A DNA stretch of 64,000 bases, from contig NZ_JAGIOO010000001.1 in assembly GCF_017876755.1 (NCBI RefSeq), positions 7,983,786 through 8,047,785 of the forward strand. Reading direction: 5' to 3'. The translations under genes and the position numbers were made by a program. The notes beneath the pieces are model-generated. The model worked only from the letters and a program-made list of their open reading frames with translations, made no database searches and had not been told where the DNA came from. This document shows positions 1 to 8,197 of this stretch, piece by piece (the stretch's first letter is position 1; the number at the start of each line of letters is the position of its first letter). The DNA is from Crossiella equi. Its GTDB lineage: Bacteria > Actinomycetota > Actinomycetes > Mycobacteriales > Pseudonocardiaceae.

Positions 1-600
1 GACAAGGCCCGCGCGCACCTCCGGCAGCTGCTCGACCAGTACCCCGGCCACCCGCTGACCCCGCGCGCCCGGGAGGGCGAGCACAAGGCGGTGCTGGAGA
101 TCGAGCTGCGCACCGTGCGCGGGCTGGTCAAGGGTTCCAGCCCCGCCTACTGCGACAAGCCCGCCCAGTACCAGGCCGCCCCCGAACCCGGCGGCGGGAC
201 CAACCGCACGCTGGTGATCGGCGACGACGAGTACACCAAGCGGCTGCCGGGGGAGTGGAAGGTCGACGACGCCGCGCGGGCCCAGCTGGTCCTGTGCGCG
301 GGCAAGGCCGAGATGGGCACGCCCGTGCGCACCTGCCCGTACCAGGGCAAGGGCGCCTTCGCGAAGTTCCCGCGGGAGGTGACCTTCCGCAAGATCGCCA
401 TCCCGGTGAAGGTCTTCGAGCTGCGCACCGGCAGGCTCGTCAAGGACCAGCGGGTCGAGATCGGCGGCGCGGTCTGCCCGCGCGTGCTGCACTACACGCG
501 GTACACGAACCTGGTCGACATCGGGCCGCCGGGCGAGGTGTACGTCGACGCCAAGGACGACGACGTGCGCGGTGCGTTCCAGGGACTGGTCACCCGGTAG
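1..600 (+). CDS. C-terminal part of an unrecognised protein (5'-truncated by window edge)
   Basis: The reading frame is open from base 1 to the TAG at 598-600, so the true start lies outside the window. About 199 residues are visible. The N-terminal part is helix-rich and charged; the rest is a mixed alpha/beta region with four cysteines. There is no obvious membrane segment or catalytic motif in the visible part and I do not recognise the family. Codon use matches the neighbouring genes. The stop codon is reused as part of the -10 hexamer of the next gene. An internal GTG at 91 could be taken as a start by a gene finder, but the upstream frame reads on without a stop. Confidence 0.6.
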   Translation, partial: DKARAHLRQLLDQYPGHPLTPRAREGEHKAVLEIELRTVRGLVKGSSPAYCDKPAQYQAAPEPGGGTNRTLVIGDDEYTKRLPGEWKVDDAARAQLVLCAGKAEMGTPVRTCPYQGKGAFAKFPREVTFRKIAIPVKVFELRTGRLVKDQRVEIGGAVCPRVLHYTRYTNLVDIGPPGEVYVDAKDDDVRGAFQGLVTR

Positions 601-603
601 CTT
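598..603 (+). promoter_or_regulatory. -10 box (TAGCTT) of a leaderless amidohydrolase gene
   Basis: TAGCTT fits TANNNT and ends 7 nt before the ATG at 611, with no Shine-Dalgarno sequence between. This is the spacing expected when transcription starts at the A of the start codon. The same geometry recurs at several genes in the window. Confidence 0.4.
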
Positions 604-610
604 GCGGGCC

Positions 611-1657
611 ATGACTCGCACCGCGATCTTCAACGTCCGGGTGTTCGACGGCACCGCCCTCACCGAGCCGGGCACGGTCGTCCTGGACGGCCCGGTGTTC
701 GGCCTGGGCACCGACGGCGCGGAGGTCCTCGACGCCGAGGGCGCCACCCTGCTGCCCGGCCTGATCGACACCCACGTCCACCTCGGCGGGGAGGACACGC
801 TGCGCCAGCTGGCCCGGCACGGCGTGACCACCGCGCTGGACATGGCCAGCTGGCCGCCGGAGAAGGTGACCGCGCTGCGCGACCGGCCGGGGGTGACCGA
901 CATCCGCAGCGCGGGCCTGCCCGCGATCGGGCCCGGGGGCGTGCACGCGAAGGTGCTGGGCCTGCCGCCGGAGGCCGTCGTGCTCACGCCGGAGCAGGCC
1001 GAGGAGTTCGTGCGGGCCCGGGTCGCCGAGCGCGTGGACTACGTCAAGGTCGTGCTGGAGGAGCCGGGGGCGGGCGGTCCGGACGAGGAGACCGCGCGGG
1101 CGCTGGTGCGGGCCGCGCACGCCGCCGGGCTGAAGGTGGTCGCGCACGCGGCCTCGGTCGGGGCGTACGCGCTGGCCGCCGAGGTCGGCCCGGACGTGGT
1201 GACCCACCTGCCCTTCGACGGGGTGGTGCGCGAGCAGGACGTGGCCGCGCTGGCCGGGGCGGGCCAGGTCGTGTCCACCACGCTGACCATGGGCCTGGCC
1301 ATGCGGGGACCGGAGGCCCTCGAGGTGATGGCGCCCAGCGTGCTGGCCCTGCACCGCGCCGGGGTGCCGCTGCTGGCAGGCACCGACGCGCACGACCAGG
1401 GCGCGCTGCCCGGCGTGCGGCACGGCAAGAGCCTGTTGCAGGAGCTGGAGCTGCTCGCCCGCTGTGGGCTGAGCCCGGTGGAGGTGCTGCGCGCGGCGAC
1501 CTGGGAACCCGCCAGGCATTTCGGCCTGCTGGACCGCGGCGCGATCCGGCCCGGCCTGCGCGCGGACGCCGTTCTCGTTGCCGGGGACCCGGTTCAGGAC
1601 ATCACCACCGTCCACAATGTCCAGAAAGTCTGGTGTGCCGGACAGTTGGTGAATTGA
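611..1657 (+). CDS. Amidohydrolase family protein
   Basis: This 348-residue protein is a metal-dependent hydrolase of the imidazolonepropionase/prolidase-like amidohydrolase branch. Visible ligands in order are H55 and H57 in the LIDTHVHLGG motif after strand 1, K146 (the likely bridging lysine) in VDYVKVV, H179 in VVAHAAS, H199 in VVTHLPFD and D259 in LLAGTDAH, that is, the complete binuclear set. N- and C-terminal strands form the usual small beta-sandwich. No signal peptide is present, so it is cytosolic. The substrate cannot be read from sequence; cyclic amides or Xaa-Pro-type peptides are typical of the branch. I chose ATG 611 because the -10 box at 598-603 would give a leaderless mRNA there; longer versions run into the upstream gene. 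Confidence 0.85.
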   Translation: MTRTAIFNVRVFDGTALTEPGTVVLDGPVFGLGTDGAEVLDAEGATLLPGLIDTHVHLGGEDTLRQLARHGVTTALDMASWPPEKVTALRDRPGVTDIRSAGLPAIGPGGVHAKVLGLPPEAVVLTPEQAEEFVRARVAERVDYVKVVLEEPGAGGPDEETARALVRAAHAAGLKVVAHAASVGAYALAAEVGPDVVTHLPFDGVVREQDVAALAGAGQVVSTTLTMGLAMRGPEALEVMAPSVLALHRAGVPLLAGTDAHDQGALPGVRHGKSLLQELELLARCGLSPVEVLRAATWEPARHFGLLDRGAIRPGLRADAVLVAGDPVQDITTVHNVQKVWCAGQLVN

Positions 1658-1754
1658 CCACCCGATCGTGTGGCTTGGCTCACGTTCAAGCACCCTGAAA
1701 GGATCATGGGGCGTCTGTGTTGGTGACAGACCGTCGACATGAAGGGGTTGTGTG

Positions 1755-2264
1755 ATGAATTCCAACACCCGACGGGGTGCGGCACTCACTGCCGTGCTCG
1801 CCACCGCCGCGACCAGCGCACTGCTGTTCACCGGTGTGGCCTCCGCGAACCCGACCGACCAGCCGTGCAAGGCCGAACAGCTGGACACCACGCTGGTCGC
1901 GGGTTCGCCCGGTGCGGGCCAGCGCTACGCCTCGCTGCAGTTCACCGCCAAGCCGGGCAACGCCTGCAAGCTGGACGGCCAGGTCGCGGTCGCGCTGACC
2001 GGCGCGCCCGGGGTCGTGGTGGAGCTGGACGGGACCGCCCCGGGGCAGGCGGTGTACCTGACCCAGGGCCGGTTCGCCCACGTGCTGCTGCACTGGACGG
2101 GCATCGGCGCGCCCGAGCAGCAGCAGCGGCCGAGCAGTGTCACCGTGGGCCTGCCCGGCACCAACTCCCTGGAGCTGCCGTGGAACCAGGGCCCGCTGGA
2201 CGCCTTCGACGAGGCGCACACCCTCCGGGTCGGCCCGGTGCAGGCCGGTCCGGCGGAGGCCTGA
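1755..2264 (+). CDS. Exported DUF4232-like protein
   Basis: A 169-residue exported protein. The N-terminus has two arginines, a hydrophobic segment (about residues 10-25) and an A-S-A cleavage site near residue 30. The mature part resembles DUF4232 domains: an early cysteine, a strand-rich core and a C-terminal segment giving a small beta-sandwich of unknown role, common in actinobacterial secretomes. A GAAGGGG Shine-Dalgarno sequence at 1741-1747 is well placed for ATG 1755; GTG 1752 is a less likely alternative. It converges on the minus-strand gene at 2287 with only 22 nt between, so the two share any termination signal. Confidence 0.75.
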   Translation: MNSNTRRGAALTAVLATAATSALLFTGVASANPTDQPCKAEQLDTTLVAGSPGAGQRYASLQFTAKPGNACKLDGQVAVALTGAPGVVVELDGTAPGQAVYLTQGRFAHVLLHWTGIGAPEQQQRPSSVTVGLPGTNSLELPWNQGPLDAFDEAHTLRVGPVQAGPAEA

Positions 2265-2286
2265 CCGAGCACGCGCGGGGCCAGCG

Positions 2287-3273
2287 CTACGCGCAGGTCC
2301 AGTGCAGCGGCCCGACGCCCGCCCCGCCGAAGGCCGTGCCGTTGTCGGATAACAGGTAGACCCTTGAGGTGGACGTGCCCGGCGGGAGCGGCAGGGCGGT
2401 CTCCAGTTCGCCGTCGCGCCACAGTCCGGGCCGACCGTTGTCCACGTCGATGTTGCCGCTGACCAGGTGGCTGCTGTTGACCGCGTGCGCCCCCGCCGCA
2501 CGGTCCAGGTAGGTCACCTGGCCGGACTCGACGTCCCACTGCCAGGCCATGAGCCTGGTCTGGCCGAGGTCCCAGCCGACGGCCAGGCCGTTGCTGATCC
2601 CGGTCGGGTGCAGGCGGGTGCGCAGGCCGTTGTGCGTGTGGATCCGGCCGTCGCGCCAGGTCATCACGTGCCCGCTGGACTCCGACAGCAGCACCGTGCC
2701 GTCCTCGTCGAGGTCGGCCGGGCTGAAGCCGCCGGGCCAGTCGTGGGAGTCCACGACCACGGGCGCATGGGACCCGTCGCGCCACAACAGTCCGACCGGG
2801 ATGTTGCCCGCCAGCCGGGTGCCTTCGGCCAGCACCTCGCCGCGGTCGTTGATCGCGACGGCGTTGCCCGTGCGGTACCCGGTGAGGTCGGGCAGCCGGG
2901 TGTAGGCCCCGGCGCGGGTCTGCGTGTACAGCGCCGGGCCCTCGGCCTGCACGAGCACGGTGCCCGCGCCGTTCTCGTCCACGGCGCGCTGGAACGCCGC
3001 GCCCGGCGGCGTGGCCTGGCGCACCGGCGCGTCGCCGACCCAGCGGTAGAACTCGGCGCCGGGCCGGTTGGGCAGGCGGTGGCCGGAGTAGCCGCCGCGG
3101 TCGTCGGTGCCGCTGACGCGGAAGTCGGCGGCACTGGTCCCGGCCGGGACCGCGACGGCGTGGACCTGCCAGGCGCACGCCGCGGCGGCTGCCGGTGCGC
3201 TGGTGAGCGCCGCGGTGAGCGCGGTCGTGCCGACCGCGACCAGGGCGCGACGGAACGAACTGGTCGAGCGCAT
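2287..3273 (-). CDS. Exported repeat protein, HAF-like beta-propeller type
   Basis: A 328-residue exported protein with a Sec signal peptide (RR at the start, then an Ala/Leu-rich segment ending A-A-A-A near residue 30). The mature part has repeated blocks of the type INDRGEVLAEG, LDEDGTVLLSE and ISNGLAVGW, each about 40-50 residues and followed by WRDG or W.D. That is the pattern of HAF/YD-like extracellular beta-propeller repeats. Binding partner unknown. I prefer ATG 3273 over ATG 3285 because a GGGGGA Shine-Dalgarno lies 6 nt before 3273. The gene is divergent from the HTH gene at 3402, and the large palindrome at 3356-3389 lies between them. Confidence 0.65.
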   Translation of the reverse strand: MRSTSSFRRALVAVGTTALTAALTSAPAAAAACAWQVHAVAVPAGTSAADFRVSGTDDRGGYSGHRLPNRPGAEFYRWVGDAPVRQATPPGAAFQRAVDENGAGTVLVQAEGPALYTQTRAGAYTRLPDLTGYRTGNAVAINDRGEVLAEGTRLAGNIPVGLLWRDGSHAPVVVDSHDWPGGFSPADLDEDGTVLLSESSGHVMTWRDGRIHTHNGLRTRLHPTGISNGLAVGWDLGQTRLMAWQWDVESGQVTYLDRAAGAHAVNSSHLVSGNIDVDNGRPGLWRDGELETALPLPPGTSTSRVYLLSDNGTAFGGAGVGPLHWTCA

Positions 3274-3355
3274 GCGATCCCCCATTTCCCCAGTGAGCCG
3301 CCCATTCTGCTCCCGGCCGGGCCCGTCGCCAGACCGCCAGACAGTCGATCATCGG

Positions 3356-3389
3356 TGTCGACTCACTCGACATGTCGAGTGAGTCGACA
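3356..3389. promoter_or_regulatory. 34-bp perfect palindrome, likely operator
   Basis: The 34 bases are perfectly self-complementary. The palindrome consists of two back-to-back 17-bp dyads, each TGTCGA-N5-TCGACA, with N5 = CTCAC on the left and GTGAG on the right. It sits between divergent genes and abuts the -10 box (3390-3395) of the HTH gene, covering the expected -35 region. A cooperatively bound pair of dimers is the simplest reading, probably the HTH protein encoded directly downstream (autoregulation). Confidence 0.7.
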
Positions 3390-3395
3390 TATGCT
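3390..3395 (+). promoter_or_regulatory. -10 box (TATGCT) of leaderless HTH gene
   Basis: TATGCT fits TANNNT and ends 6 nt before ATG 3402; no Shine-Dalgarno is present. It directly abuts the 34-bp palindrome. Confidence 0.5.
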
Positions 3396-3401
3396 CTGCC
3401 C

Positions 3402-4229
3402 ATGGACACCAAGCTCGTGGCGATGGCCGCCCTGCTGGCCTGGGCCGACCGCCGGGAACGCCTGACCGAGGACCGCGTGGACCTGGTCGCGGCGGCCTGG
3501 CGCGCGGGCGTGCACAACGTGGCGGAGCTGGCCCGGGTGGCCCGGGTCTCGCGCGACACGATCTACGCCGACCTCCGGGCCCGGGAGATCGACCCCAAGT
3601 CGCGGGACGCGGTCGCCCCCGCGCCGCCGTCCCCCGGCCCGGACCCGGCGGCGCTGCGCCAGCTGGCGGGCCTGGTCGACACCGTGGCACACCCGGCTTT
3701 CGCCGCCGCCCCAACGGATCCGCTCACCCGGGTGCTCACCGGCACCCAGCACGTGCTCGGCCTGCTGGCCGACGTGGCCGACCCGCCGCCCGGCCCGGAA
3801 TGGGCCCCGGAGGAGCTGCTGTCCTCCCTGGCGGCCCAGGGCGCCGAGATCACCCACCACGCCCAGCGCGAGCTGGCGGGGCGGCAGACCCCGGCGGAGC
3901 TGGCCCAGCGCACCGACTACCTGCACCGGGCAGCCCTGCACACCGGCAGGCGCGCCTCCGCCACCGAGGTCACGCTGACCGTCGACACCCCCGCCGGAGG
4001 CGAGGTCACCGTCCGCTTCGGCACCGACGTCACGGGTCTGACCACTGTGGACGGTCCCCTGGCCGGTCTGGACGGCCTGGACCACCTGGAGGTCCGGCAG
4101 GCGCTGGCCACGCTCAGCCGGGTGGTCACGCGGCGGCTGGGGGAGGAGTCGTTCCTGGCGCGGCGCAAGGACGCCCTGCCGGGCGGCCCGCCCATCCGCA
4201 CCCGGGTGGTGCCCTCGAACGAGGACTGA
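3402..4229 (+). CDS. HTH protein, probable autoregulator
   Basis: A 275-residue protein. Residues about 1-60 contain a helix-turn-helix: the recognition segment reads NVAELARVARVSRDTIYADLRAR, resembling small TetR/Fis-like or terminase-type HTH units. A Pro-rich linker follows, then a helical domain, a beta-rich stretch near residues 185-220 and a C-terminal helix. I do not recognise the C-terminal domain. The start codon follows the 34-bp palindrome and TATGCT box, so the protein is likely to be made from a leaderless mRNA and to control itself and perhaps the divergent exported protein. The next gene (small membrane protein) follows after 53 nt. Confidence 0.65.
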   Translation: MDTKLVAMAALLAWADRRERLTEDRVDLVAAAWRAGVHNVAELARVARVSRDTIYADLRAREIDPKSRDAVAPAPPSPGPDPAALRQLAGLVDTVAHPAFAAAPTDPLTRVLTGTQHVLGLLADVADPPPGPEWAPEELLSSLAAQGAEITHHAQRELAGRQTPAELAQRTDYLHRAALHTGRRASATEVTLTVDTPAGGEVTVRFGTDVTGLTTVDGPLAGLDGLDHLEVRQALATLSRVVTRRLGEESFLARRKDALPGGPPIRTRVVPSNED

Positions 4230-4282
4230 CGGACGGCACAAATCACCTCCCCGCCCGCGCCCGGCCCCGGCAGGCTCGGGCG

Positions 4283-4480
4283 GTGGCTTCCAAGCGGCGG
4301 GTGTCCAAGAAGCGTGCCCTCATCGGCCTGCTGCTGCTGACCGCCCTCGGCGCGGCCACGATCCCGGTGCTGCTGTGGGCCAAGGTCGACCCGGCCGTGG
4401 CCGGGGGCGTTCCCGCCACTCTGATGACACTCGCGGCCTCGGCCGCGCAGCTGCTCGGGTGGTTCGACGAGCGCGACTAG
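4283..4480 (+). CDS. Small single-span membrane protein (65 aa)
   Basis: A GTG-started ORF of 65 residues. A basic N-terminus (KRRVSKKRA) is followed by a hydrophobic span (residues about 14-32), a short polar turn and a second weaker hydrophobic stretch, ending WFDERD. The positive-inside rule puts the N-terminus in the cytoplasm. No family recognised. Its TAG forms part of the -10 hexamer TAGAGT of the following LysR remnant. It lies 53 nt after the HTH gene on the same strand and may be co-transcribed. Confidence 0.5.
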   Translation: MASKRRVSKKRALIGLLLLTALGAATIPVLLWAKVDPAVAGGVPATLMTLAASAAQLLGWFDERD

Positions 4481-4483
4481 AGT
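4478..4483 (+). promoter_or_regulatory. -10 box (TAGAGT) of leaderless LysR remnant
   Basis: TAGAGT ends 7 nt before ATG 4491 with no Shine-Dalgarno. It reuses the upstream stop codon. Confidence 0.35.
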
Positions 4484-4490
4484 CCGCGCC

Positions 4491-5089
4491 ATGGAGTCCG
4501 GGCGCCTGGAGCACTTCGTCGCCGTCGCCGAGGAGCGCAGCTTCACGCGGGCGGCCGCGCGGTTGCACATCGTGCAGTCCGGCATCTCGGCCTCGGTGCG
4601 GGCGCTGGAGAAGGAGCTCGGCAGCAGGCTGTTCGAGCGCACCATCCAGCACGTCGAGCTCACCGAGGCCGGGCGCGCCCTGGACCTGGCGATCCTGATG
4701 ACCACTGGGCCGCTGCCCGGGCTGCGGCTGAGCACGCTGAGCTCGGAGTCGCTGCGGCTGGCCTGCACCGCCGACCATCCGCTGGCCGCCCGCGAGGAGG
4801 TCGAGCTGGCCGAGGGCTCGAGCACGGGCTCATCGACTTCCCGGTCGGCTGGGGGATCCGGGCCGCGACCGCCGCGCGCGCGGAGTCCAGGGCGGGCACA
4901 CTGTCGTTGTACTTCGTGCTGGGCTACCTCGGCATGGACCTGCCCTCGGTGCTGTTCAGCCTGGGCAGCACGAACTTCGGCCCGCACCCGACGATGGCGT
5001 TGTTCGCGGTGGTCCTGTCGGCGGGCGCGGCGGTGGCCGCCCGGCGCGTCCAACGAACTGCTCCTGCGATAGTTACTATTTTCCGGTAA
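4491..5089 (+). pseudogene. Decayed LysR-type regulator fused to a membrane-protein tail
   Basis: Residues 1-60 are a canonical LysR winged HTH (HFVAVAEERSFTRAAARLHI...GSRLFERT). After about residue 68 the sequence jumps to a short effector-domain piece (LRLACTADHPLAAREEVELAE), skipping most of the sensor domain. Near 4820-4825 the coding signal changes frame: the frame starting near 4822 reads EHGLIDFPVGWGIRAAT and runs straight into a hydrophobic, MFS-like stretch (YFVLGYLGMDLPSVLFSL, then FAVVLSAGAAVAARR) before a stop at 5089. An intact LysR is about 300 residues. I read this as a regulator gene with internal deletion and frameshift, joined to the 3' end of a transporter gene. The transporter assignment is tentative. 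Confidence 0.6.
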
Positions 5090-5135
5090 GGTCCCCGGCA
5101 GGCAACCACCACACGCGGGAAAGGATTCCGGGGCC

Positions 5136-5576
5136 ATGCCACTGACCGGCGAGTACGAGCCGAGCCCAATGGAGTGGGCGGCCAACCAGGTCGCACTGTA
5201 CGAGAGCTCCGGCGGCACCGAGGGCACGGAGATGCAGGGCAAGCCGGTGATCATCCTGACCACCAAGGGCGCCAAGTCCGGCAAGATCCGCAAGTCCCCC
5301 CTGATGCGCGTCGAGCACGAGGGCCGCTACGCGGTCGTGGCCAGCCTGGGCGGTGCCCCCAAGCACCCGGTCTGGTATCACAACGTCAAGGCCAGCCCGA
5401 CCGTCATGCTCCAGGACGGCCCGGTAATCAAGGACTACGTGGCCCGCGAGGTCACCGGCCAGGAGAAGGCCGACTGGTGGGAGCGCGCCGTGGCGGCGTG
5501 GCCGGACTACGCGGAGTACCAGAAGAAGACCGACCGGGAGATCCCGGTGTTCGTGCTGGACCCCGTGGCGGGCTGA
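5136..5576 (+). CDS. Deazaflavin (F420)-dependent nitroreductase family protein
   Basis: 146 residues, the usual length for the Ddn-like family (F420H2-dependent reductases with a split beta-barrel fold). The diagnostic core is present: [24 protein letters not shown], then [24 protein letters not shown], followed by [38 protein letters not shown]. The K/S/G residues of the first block and the PxWYHN block contact F420 phosphate and deazaflavin in characterised members. No signal peptide; cytosolic. The substrate is unknown (quinones, nitroaromatics or other electrophiles in the family). A GGAAAGGA ribosome-binding site precedes ATG 5136. A strong hairpin follows the stop. Confidence 0.9.
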   Translation: MPLTGEYEPSPMEWAANQVALYESSGGTEGTEMQGKPVIILTTKGAKSGKIRKSPLMRVEHEGRYAVVASLGGAPKHPVWYHNVKASPTVMLQDGPVIKDYVAREVTGQEKADWWERAVAAWPDYAEYQKKTDREIPVFVLDPVAG

Positions 5577-5594
5577 GCCCGGGGGAGTGGGTGC

Positions 5595-5628
5595 GGCGGC
5601 GGGTGCCTTTCGCGGGGCACCCGCCGCC
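5595..5628 (+). terminator. Hairpin terminator after the F420 gene
   Basis: Perfect 13-bp arms at 5595-5607 and 5616-5628 with an 8-nt loop lie 18 nt after the stop codon at 5576. No U-tract follows, as is usual in high-GC actinobacteria. Confidence 0.6.
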
Positions 5629-5695
5629 GTCGTGTTCGGGACCGGTCCCGGCCCGGCTGGGGAACGTGGACGCCGACACCTGACGCCCACCGGGG

Positions 5696-7996
5696 ATGGA
5701 CACCGCCTTGGACAACACCGCCGCGTCGTTCCCCGAGCGGGACGAGCTGGACCGGCAGCTGCCCGGGTACCGGTTCACCGAGCGCATCTCGGCCACCGAC
5801 ATGAGCGAGGTGTGGCTGGCCGAGGAGCTCGCCATGCACGGCAGGCGGCTCGCGGTGAAGATCCTGCCCCAGGACCTGGCGGAGCGGCGGCAGTTCCGGC
5901 ACCGGTTCCTGCGGGAGGTGCAGGTGCTCTGCCAGCTCCAGCACCCGCACATCATCCCCATCTCGGCCACGACCGCTCCCGGGGAGAAGCTGCTCTACCT
6001 GGCCATGCCGTTCGTGGACGGGCCCAACCTGCGGCAGCTCATCCGGGAGAAGGGCGGGCTCGACCCCGGGCGGGCGTTGCGGATCGTGGTGCAGCTGGCC
6101 GCCGCCCTGGACCACGCGCACCGCAACGGGATCGTGCACCGGGACGTCAAGCCCGGCAACGTCCTGGTGGCCGGGCCCACCGACCACGTGTACCTGTGCG
6201 ACTTCGGGATCGCCGCCGAGGTGGCCGGGGAGCCGCTCACGCACACCGGGCTGTCGGTCGGCACGCGCGGGTACATGGCGCCCGAGCGGTACCGGGGGCG
6301 CGCCGACACGCCCGCCACCGACATCTACGGGCTCGGGGTGGTGCTGCACGAGTGCCTCACCGGGCGCGTGCCCTTCCGCGACTCCGACCCCGACGCCCTG
6401 GAGTGGGCGCAGCGGGCCGGGGAGCCCGAGCCGGTGAGCGCCGTGCGGCGGGACGTGCCGCGGGCCGTGGACGCCGTGGTGCGCAAGGCCATGGCACCCG
6501 AGCCCGGGGACCGCTACCGCAGCGCGGGGGAGCTGGCGGAGGCACTGCGGGATGCGCTCACGCCCCGGCGGTCGTTGCGGCTGCCCCGGTTCGGGCGGCG
6601 CACCCTGCTCACCGCCGCCGCCACGGCCGCCGTGCTCACCGCCGCCGTGGTCGTGGTGCCCCGGCTCGGATCCGGCATCGGGGACACGCCCGGGGCCGAG
6701 CAGCTCGCCCGGGTGCCGGAGGCCCTGCGTGGGGAGTGTGTCATCGCCGGACCCACCACACTGTCCTGTGTGGACGGTGGCAGGCGGGTCCGGGTCGAGA
6801 TGCTGGCCGATGCCGCCGCCACCGAGAACGCCTACCAGCAGGCGCTGCGCGAGTCCGGGGTGCCCCGTGCCACCGGGGACTGCGCCGTGGCCACCCGTGC
6901 CGAGCACCGCTACCCGGCGGCGGGCCGGCCCAAGGGGCGGGTGCTGTGCTGGACCACCGGCGGGCGCACCACCGTGCTGTGGACCGACGAGGCCGCGCGT
7001 ACCCTCGCCCGTGCCGAGACCCCCGACACCCAGGAGCTGGACCTGCGCCGGGCCTGGCAGCGCTGGGCCGCCCTGCCCGCCTTCCCCGGCCCGGCCGAGG
7101 ACCAGCTGGCCAACCTGCTCGGGCTCGCCGACTGCCGCCGCCCGCTGGCCGCCTCGCTGGACGCCTACGCCGGACTGGCCGCCTCGCTGGACTGCGAACC
7201 CGACCGCAAGGGCGTCACCAGCGTGACCTACCACCGCTTCGACGACGTGGACCGCCTGCGCGCGGCCTTCGACCGCGAGGCCACCCCGGTCAACGCCCCC
7301 GCCGAGGTCTACTGCGACGAGCCGGACAAGTACTTCGGCAACGACACCCTCGACATCCGCAGTGTCGAGCTGGGCAGGCGCCTGTGCTACGCCGACAAAG
7401 GCCAGCCGGTGCTGGTCTGGACGATGGAGCCGTTCCGGCTGCTGGCCCGCGTCACCGGTACCGACGCCAAGGCGATGATCTCCTGGTTCAACAACAACTT
7501 CGGCGAGCACCCCTCCGCCACCGCGATCGCCAAGGCGGTCAACGAGCAGGCCGACCCGGCCTTCCCGAACCCGGGCGAACGGGAGCTGCTCCAGCGCATC
7601 CCGGAACCGACCCGGGTCAACTGCATGCGCCCGCCCCGCAGGCAGGTCACGCTGAACGTGGGCCAGTCCGAGGTGACCGCCCTGGTGTGCGGCCCGGGCC
7701 GCGGCGCCCCGATCGTCTTCTACTACCGGTTCCGCGACCTGGCGGCGATGCAGGCCCAGTTCGGCAAGGCCAGCGAGGCCAAGGGCGCGGACTGCACCGG
7801 TTTCCCCGCCGACTTCCGGGGCAACGCCGCCTACGCCAAGGAGGGTGGCCGGGGCGCGCTGGTGTGCGCGCTCAACGGCAAGGGCCCGTACCTGGCGTGG
7901 AGCAACGAGGACCTCAACATCGTGGCCATGGCCTTCGGCGCCACCGACCGGCAGGTGCTCGTGGACTGGTGGCGCACCGAGGCCGGACCCCGCTGA
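5696..7996 (+). CDS. Transmembrane Ser/Thr protein kinase with repeat ectodomain
   Basis: 766 residues. The cytoplasmic kinase domain spans about 25-290: K55 in LAVKIL, HRD-type loop HRDVKPGN (D150), DFG at 169-171 and APE-like MAPERY. The glycine-rich loop is degenerate (ISATDMSEVW instead of GxGxxG), which is unusual. One transmembrane helix lies at about 302-322. The outside part of about 440 residues shows three related blocks of roughly 120-150 residues, each with a Cys pair (for example LSCVDGGRR, LDCEPDRKG, ALVCGPGRG) followed by a YYRF/YHRFDD-like segment, so it is probably a sensor built of repeated disulphide-bonded units. It stands alone, before the FHA/kinase/vWA/PP2C cluster, and could be the membrane input for that cluster. 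Confidence 0.9.
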   Translation: MDTALDNTAASFPERDELDRQLPGYRFTERISATDMSEVWLAEELAMHGRRLAVKILPQDLAERRQFRHRFLREVQVLCQLQHPHIIPISATTAPGEKLLYLAMPFVDGPNLRQLIREKGGLDPGRALRIVVQLAAALDHAHRNGIVHRDVKPGNVLVAGPTDHVYLCDFGIAAEVAGEPLTHTGLSVGTRGYMAPERYRGRADTPATDIYGLGVVLHECLTGRVPFRDSDPDALEWAQRAGEPEPVSAVRRDVPRAVDAVVRKAMAPEPGDRYRSAGELAEALRDALTPRRSLRLPRFGRRTLLTAAATAAVLTAAVVVVPRLGSGIGDTPGAEQLARVPEALRGECVIAGPTTLSCVDGGRRVRVEMLADAAATENAYQQALRESGVPRATGDCAVATRAEHRYPAAGRPKGRVLCWTTGGRTTVLWTDEAARTLARAETPDTQELDLRRAWQRWAALPAFPGPAEDQLANLLGLADCRRPLAASLDAYAGLAASLDCEPDRKGVTSVTYHRFDDVDRLRAAFDREATPVNAPAEVYCDEPDKYFGNDTLDIRSVELGRRLCYADKGQPVLVWTMEPFRLLARVTGTDAKAMISWFNNNFGEHPSATAIAKAVNEQADPAFPNPGERELLQRIPEPTRVNCMRPPRRQVTLNVGQSEVTALVCGPGRGAPIVFYYRFRDLAAMQAQFGKASEAKGADCTGFPADFRGNAAYAKEGGRGALVCALNGKGPYLAWSNEDLNIVAMAFGATDRQVLVDWWRTEAGPR

Positions 7997-8016
7997 CACC
8001 GCCCAACCCCACCGCC

Positions 8017-8191
8017 GTGTTGGCCGCCCCCGTACCCCGTGTTGGCCGTCGTCGTACGTCGTGTTTGCCCGTCCCGTACCCCGTGTTGGCCGCTCCCGGC
8101 GTCCCCAGCCGGGCTGCCCAACCAGGCCGTACCAGTTCGGCAAACACGAGGTACGGGAGCGGCCAACACGGGGTACGAACTCGGCCAACAC
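8017..8191. repeat. Cluster of GTGTTGGCC repeats in both orientations
   Basis: The gap between two convergent genes is filled with short repeats. GTGTTGGCC occurs at 8017-8025, 8039-8047 and 8083-8091, with the variant GTGTTTGCC at 8061-8069. The reverse complement occurs at 8139-8147 (variant), 8161-8169 and 8183-8191. Several copies are followed or preceded by GTAC-containing spacers, so the left and right halves can pair into a long imperfect hairpin. It may act as a bidirectional terminator or be a REP-like mobile repeat. Confidence 0.7.
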
Positions 8192-8197
8192 GGCGGG

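Noticed and set aside
590-1891. 433-codon ORF on the minus strand across the amidohydrolase gene
   Set aside because: It is the exact antisense shadow of a well-supported gene, rich in His/Arg/Gln/Gly, with no family-like motif or ribosome-binding site.
5507-8191. 894-codon minus-strand ORF and 887-codon plus-frame ORF over the Ser/Thr kinase gene
   Set aside because: Both are shadows caused by high GC at codon position 3; the kinase frame carries all conserved motifs.
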